From: Patescibacteria group bacterium
Lineage (GTDB): Bacteria; Patescibacteriota; Microgenomatia; UBA1406; GWC2-37-13
DNA: 64,000 nt
Reading direction: 5' to 3'
Assembly (NCBI GenBank): GCA_026004435.1
Contig: BPJD01000006.1
Span: 22,504-86,503, forward strand
A model generated the notes under the pieces. The model ran no database searches and was not told the DNA's origin. It worked only from the letters and a program-made list of their open reading frames with translations. Both the position numbers and the translations under genes were made by a program. Below are positions 61,639 through 64,000 of the stretch, in pieces; the first letter of the stretch is position 1, and each line of letters opens with the position of its first letter.

Positions 61639-61750
61639 CCTCTTTTCCCGCCCACCTCGCCCTGAAGCGGAAGCGAAAAGCCCGCCCCGTAGTGAACGCG
61701 AAGCGTTCTACTACTGGGGGACGATTTTAAGTTTTTCTTTGGCGGCAAAT
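61639..61750. repeat. Modular palindromic repeat, copy 2
   Basis: Same blocks as copy 1: CG-rich block 61639-61680, second block 61720-61738 and tail 61739-61750. Here a 39-base piece with a large hairpin is inserted between the first and second blocks, and there is no insertion before the tail. It interrupts the VOC gene. Confidence 0.85.
61685..61719. repeat. Long hairpin with GAA loop
   Basis: CCCC-GTAGT-GAACGC, loop GAA, GCGTTC-T-ACTAC-T-GGGG: 15 pairs with two single-base bulges. Present only in modular repeat copy 2. Confidence 0.85.
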
Positions 61751-61916
61751 CATCAGAGTCTTTCGCAAGCTCTTTGAAGTACGTTTTTTGTAGTATTGTT
61801 GAATTTCCAAAAACAGAACTAAATAGATCAACGTACATTTTGACGGCTTCTTCTGCGTTGTCTATAAACCCAAGACACGTTGTAATGGTATTTTTCATAT
61901 TTCTAATTTAATTAGA

Positions 61917-62309
61917 TCATAGTTTATGCGGCGCGGAGTTATGTTCATGGGCAATGAGCCATTTTCCCCGTATTTTCTTTAATCCCAGCGTCAAACGGCA
62001 TATCGGCTTCTTTGAACCACCAATGCGCAACAAGCCGGTCGCAAATGCTACATCATTTCCAGCGGTAATTTTTAGATCTTCAATAATAAAAATGTCTTTA
62101 CTTGGTGCACCGTACCGGTAGAACAAATCCCACGTCTTTTTGTACGCCGCAAGCCCTTTCGATTGCAGTGGTTCCGGCACATCAAACATTATAATGTCCT
62201 TTGTATGATTGGCGAGTATGCCTTTTATATCTCCAGAGCATACCGCCTCTTCCCACTGCTTTATCACCTCGAGTATTTGTTTCTGGTTTGTATAGTTTAG
62301 ATTTTTCAT
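61917..62309 (-). CDS. SnoaL-like/DUF4440 (NTF2-fold) protein
   Basis: 130 aa. Starts with QILEVIKQWEEAVCSGDIKGILANHTKDIIMFDVPEPLQSKG, then AYKKTWDLFYR and GKWLIAHEHNSAPH at the end, the standard pattern of SnoaL-like ketosteroid-isomerase-fold proteins that bind small hydrophobic ligands. No specific reaction can be assigned. It lies 18 bases upstream of the broken VOC gene, and downstream of a DHFR-like gene, all on the minus strand. Confidence 0.9.
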   Translation of the reverse strand: MKNLNYTNQKQILEVIKQWEEAVCSGDIKGILANHTKDIIMFDVPEPLQSKGLAAYKKTWDLFYRYGAPSKDIFIIEDLKITAGNDVAFATGLLRIGGSKKPICRLTLGLKKIRGKWLIAHEHNSAPHKL

Positions 62310-62336
62310 TTGATTTTCTTTGGCAGCATAACAACT

Positions 62337-62909
62337 TTACCGTATTTGATAGTGTAGTAGCACATCACCGTTCTCAAAGATTCTTGTTTCGAGGAGTTTT
62401 AGCGGATGTTTATTAGTGATATTTTGAAATAGGGGCTTTCCTTTGCCAAGAATGACTGGATGAACCAGTAAATGATATTCGTCGACTAAACTTAAATTGG
62501 TGAATTGCTGTACGATCGACGCACTCCCCGCAATGAGCATATCTTTACCCGGATTATTCTTCATTTTTCTTATCTCATCCGCATCGATACTTGGTCGAAA
62601 TTCCGTATTTGCCTATTCTGGTTCAAGTGCGGTCTTGGCAAACACAATTTTTTTGAGATTATTAATAACTGATGCAAACTCGGCGTCTCCCTCAAATGCG
62701 TTAGGATTGGTGTCGGCGGTCGGCCAATATGCCGCCATGATTTTATACGTAGTCGCGCCCAGAAAGAGCGTGTCAATTCTTTTGTATACTTCATCTATAG
62801 CTTTGCCCATGTCTGGGGTTAAGTTTTCACTAACCCAATCCATTTTATCATCTGGGTCAGACATGAGGCCATCAATGGTGTAAAATTCCGTCGCAATTAT
62901 TTTTCTCAT
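62337..62909 (-). pseudogene. Dihydrofolate reductase/RibD-like gene interrupted by a TAG codon
   Basis: One continuous frame of 190 residues with a single TAG at 62613-62615. The upstream part (IIATEFYTIDGLMSDPDDKMDW, TLFLGATTYKIMAAYWP, ending KTALEPE) and downstream part (ANTEFRPSIDADEIRKM, GKDMLIAGSASIVQQ, DEYHLLVHPVILGKGKPLF) are together a full RibD-C/DHFR-like fold. At the TAG position relatives normally have Trp, so TGG to TAG is the simple explanation. A sequencing error is possible. The family is close to reductases that act on pterin or riboflavin precursors; the true substrate is unknown. Confidence 0.85.
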
Positions 62910-62993
62910 ATATGTATTATACTTTTTTTGTTAAAAATTGCCACAGTTCGTATTAATGTTCATGCGGAACTGAGATAGGTGTCATTTAAGTTC

Positions 62994-63638
62994 CTATTTC
63001 TCAATTTCGTACGTAACGTGTGTTGTTAAATCTGAAATAATGGTATTAGTTATCTTAAATCGTATGTCGTCTCTGATATTCAAAAACAAAGGTATACCAC
63101 CTCCGAAAAACACCGGAGAGTAGTGAATGGTGAATTCATCTATCAGTCCAGCGTTTAAGTACTGCTGAACAACATTGGCGCCGCCGGCTATCCGTATGTC
63201 TCTGTCGCCTGCCGCCTTTTTTGCCTGTTCAAGCGCGCTCTCTATGCCGTCGTTGACGAAGTAAAATGTAGTGCCGCCCGGACGCTCCCACGGCTTGCGA
63301 ACTGTGTGCGTCAAAACAAACACAGGCGTGTGGAATGGCGCTTCTTCCGGCCAGAACTTTTCACCGCCTTGGAACATGTTATACCCCATGATGCTTACGC
63401 CTGTGCGGTTGAATGTTTCTTCAACGAGACGATTTTCTTCGCCTGTTTTGCCGTCTTCACCGAGTTTGAGATTCTCGCGAAAAAACTTTTGTTCGAACAC
63501 CCAGTTTTGTAGCGCCATCCACTTGTTGAGCCACTGCTTATATTCCGGGTTATCCGCGTGCTCCATATCCATCCCTTCCGGGGCGATGAAACCATCGAAC
63601 GACATACTCATGTCAAAAAATACTTTGTTCTTTTTCAT
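62994..63638 (-). CDS. Dihydrofolate reductase/RibD-like family protein
   Basis: 214 aa, intact. VFFDMSMSFDGFIAPEGMD at the start, VSIMGYNMFQGGEKFWPE near 80, PVFVLTHTVRKPW and DIRIAGGANVVQQYLNAGLIDEFTIHYSPVFFGGG are the expected blocks; residues 30-75 are an additional insert rich in Trp and Lys. A second paralogue with a nonsense codon lies 84 bases downstream. Its codons are clearly richer in G and C than those of the main genome. XRE regulator remnant four bases upstream suggests an operon. Confidence 0.9.
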   Translation of the reverse strand: MKKNKVFFDMSMSFDGFIAPEGMDMEHADNPEYKQWLNKWMALQNWVFEQKFFRENLKLGEDGKTGEENRLVEETFNRTGVSIMGYNMFQGGEKFWPEEAPFHTPVFVLTHTVRKPWERPGGTTFYFVNDGIESALEQAKKAAGDRDIRIAGGANVVQQYLNAGLIDEFTIHYSPVFFGGGIPLFLNIRDDIRFKITNTIISDLTTHVTYEIEK

Positions 63639-63642
63639 AAGT

Positions 63643-63862
63643 TTATTTTAACAATTCTTCAATTGAAACGTCCAACGCTTTAGCGATTCGCTATAACTTG
63701 AACGCTTGGTTTTTGCACAAAGTCGCCTTCAATTTTTGTAAGGGTGGTGTGCTTAACACCAGACTTTCTTACTAAATCGTCTTGCTTCATACCAAGTTTA
63801 TTGCGGTATTTTTTGATATTCTCACCTATTGTTTCTGGCCAAAATAAAGTTCGAGCCGACAT
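63643..63862 (-). pseudogene. XRE-family HTH regulator with a frameshift
   Basis: The frame from ATG 63862 encodes ENIKKYRNKLGMKQDDLVRKSGVKHTTLTKIEGDFVQKPSVQVIA, a normal Xre helix-turn-helix, then stops at TAA. A one-base shift restores IAKALDVSIEELLK followed by TAA at 63643-63645, which is the usual end. So one base has been lost near 63690. Intact it would have about 72 aa and probably regulate the DHFR-like gene four bases downstream. Sequencing error not excluded. Confidence 0.8.
63841..63859 (-). repeat. Inverted repeat, right copy (19 bp)
   Basis: Minus strand TCGGCTCGAACTTTATTTT, 18 of 19 identical to the plus strand of 60629-60647. It falls on codons 2-8 of the XRE regulator. Confidence 0.65.
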
Positions 63863-63869
63863 TTTTTCA

Positions 63870-63974
63870 GGTTCTTTGGTAGTTTACCTTTCAGCTTCCT
63901 TAAATTCAAACTGGCGGTGTCTTTTGGACAAAATTCGAACCTATTTTGAACAAAATCCTGATGCCGGCTTTTAA
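63870..63974 (+). pseudogene. Coding remnant 2 with an NWRC motif
   Basis: C-terminal fragment of an open frame ending at TAA 63972-63974: SLVVYLSASLNSNWRCLLDKI then RTYFEQNPDAGF. It matches remnant 1 in NxNWRC, KI, T and F positions. No start codon upstream belongs to it clearly. Family unknown. Confidence 0.35.
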
Positions 63975-63996
63975 TTGCCGCCCTACGGGCGGCAAT
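63974..63996. repeat. Perfect hairpin with TAC loop
   Basis: ATTGCCGCCC-TAC-GGGCGGCAAT, ten pairs without mismatch, directly after remnant 2. The arm GGCGGCAA resembles the tail of the modular repeat. No T tract follows within the window, so it is not a clear terminator. Confidence 0.85.
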
Positions 63997-64000
63997 CCCG

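Larger units (their letters stand above)
61575..61898 (-). pseudogene. VOC (PhnB-like) gene truncated by a palindromic repeat
   Basis: The first about 50 residues (MKNTITTCLGFIDNAEEAVKMYVDLFS and on to KDSDD) match PhnB/YjdN-type VOC domain proteins, which normally have about 140-160 aa. At 61750 the frame enters the tail of modular repeat copy 2 and runs on as nonsense (PPKKNLKSSPSS...) to 61575. The rest of the VOC domain is not found downstream. So the gene has been cut by the repeat or by a recombination at it. Confidence 0.8.

Noticed and set aside
62613..62615. Possible recoding of UAG as an amino acid
   Set aside because: TAG ends several intact genes in the window, and the case sits in a segment with two other broken genes, so a nonsense mutation or error is simpler.
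1..64000. Alternative code with UGA as glycine or tryptophan, as in some CPR groups
   Set aside because: UGA is a clear stop in many ATGA overlaps (adk-map, rplB-rplV, rplX-rplE, rplP-rpmC), and the real genes have no internal UGA.
60611..64000. Integron cassette array with attC-type sites
   Set aside because: The genes and repeats recall one, but no integrase is seen and the repeats have no recognisable attC core pairs.
1..64000. CRISPR arrays or cas genes
   Set aside because: No regularly spaced direct repeats and no Cas-like protein were seen.

Overview
The window is a 64 kb piece of a very AT-rich bacterial genome that looks like a member of the Candidate Phyla Radiation (Patescibacteria). 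The evidence is a complete S10/spc/alpha ribosomal super-operon without rpmD (L30), an alanyl-tRNA synthetase without its C-Ala domain, a MiaB without TRAM domain, many domain fusions (TsaC-TsaE, Adk plus a second P-loop kinase, ATP-grasp plus retropepsin, GT2 plus GtrA, helicase plus nuclease) and many small envelope proteins of unknown function. UGA is used as a stop (many ATGA overlaps), so this is not a Gracilibacteria/Absconditabacteria code-25 genome. I could not place it in a particular phylum from sequence alone.

Layout. 1-10.65 kb (minus strand): glycosyltransferases, alaS, two small membrane-anchored proteins, secA, a tsaC-tsaE fusion, tsaD and a truncated glycosyltransferase at the edge. 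10.7-12.0 kb (plus): a membrane glycosyltransferase. 12.07-28.3 kb (minus): about thirty translation and secretion genes from rpsJ down to rpsI, including secY, rpmG, an adk fusion, map, infA with a repeat insertion, rpmJ and rpoA; rpsS has moved from its usual place beside rplB to beside rpsN. tuf lies upstream, separated by an intrinsic terminator. 29.9-32.1 kb (plus): a 7TM protein and an ATP-grasp/retropepsin fusion, the most intriguing functional module here. 32.1-36.7 kb (minus): dTDP-sugar genes, glyA and a WecA/MraY-type lipid-carrier transferase. 36.7-53.6 kb: miaB, an M24 peptidase, yqeY, tRNA-Leu, ZIP transporter, greA, DUF192, lysS, membrane glycosyltransferase, UDP-glucose dehydrogenase, GT2-GtrA, PEGA/SH3 protein, DUF763, argS, radA and a coiled-coil membrane protein. 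53.6-60.6 kb: two envelope glycosyltransferases, a UvrD-type helicase-nuclease and a secreted Asn/Lys-rich protein.

The last 3.4 kb (60.61-64.0 kb) is different: clearly richer in GC, full of perfect hairpins with three-base loops, and filled with short accessory genes (NUDIX, VOC, SnoaL-like, two DHFR-like reductases, an XRE regulator), three of which are broken. It contains two copies of a modular palindromic repeat and is bracketed by a 19-bp inverted repeat pair and by two related coding remnants. It is either an acquired, decaying island or a chimeric assembly join.

Gene expression style: I looked upstream of most genes and saw no clear Shine-Dalgarno motif. Several transcription units have a good -10 box only 6-11 bases before the start codon, suggesting leaderless messages. 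Functionally the window combines translation and protein export with a large investment in cell-surface polysaccharide, as expected for a small host-attached cell, but that last point is inference.
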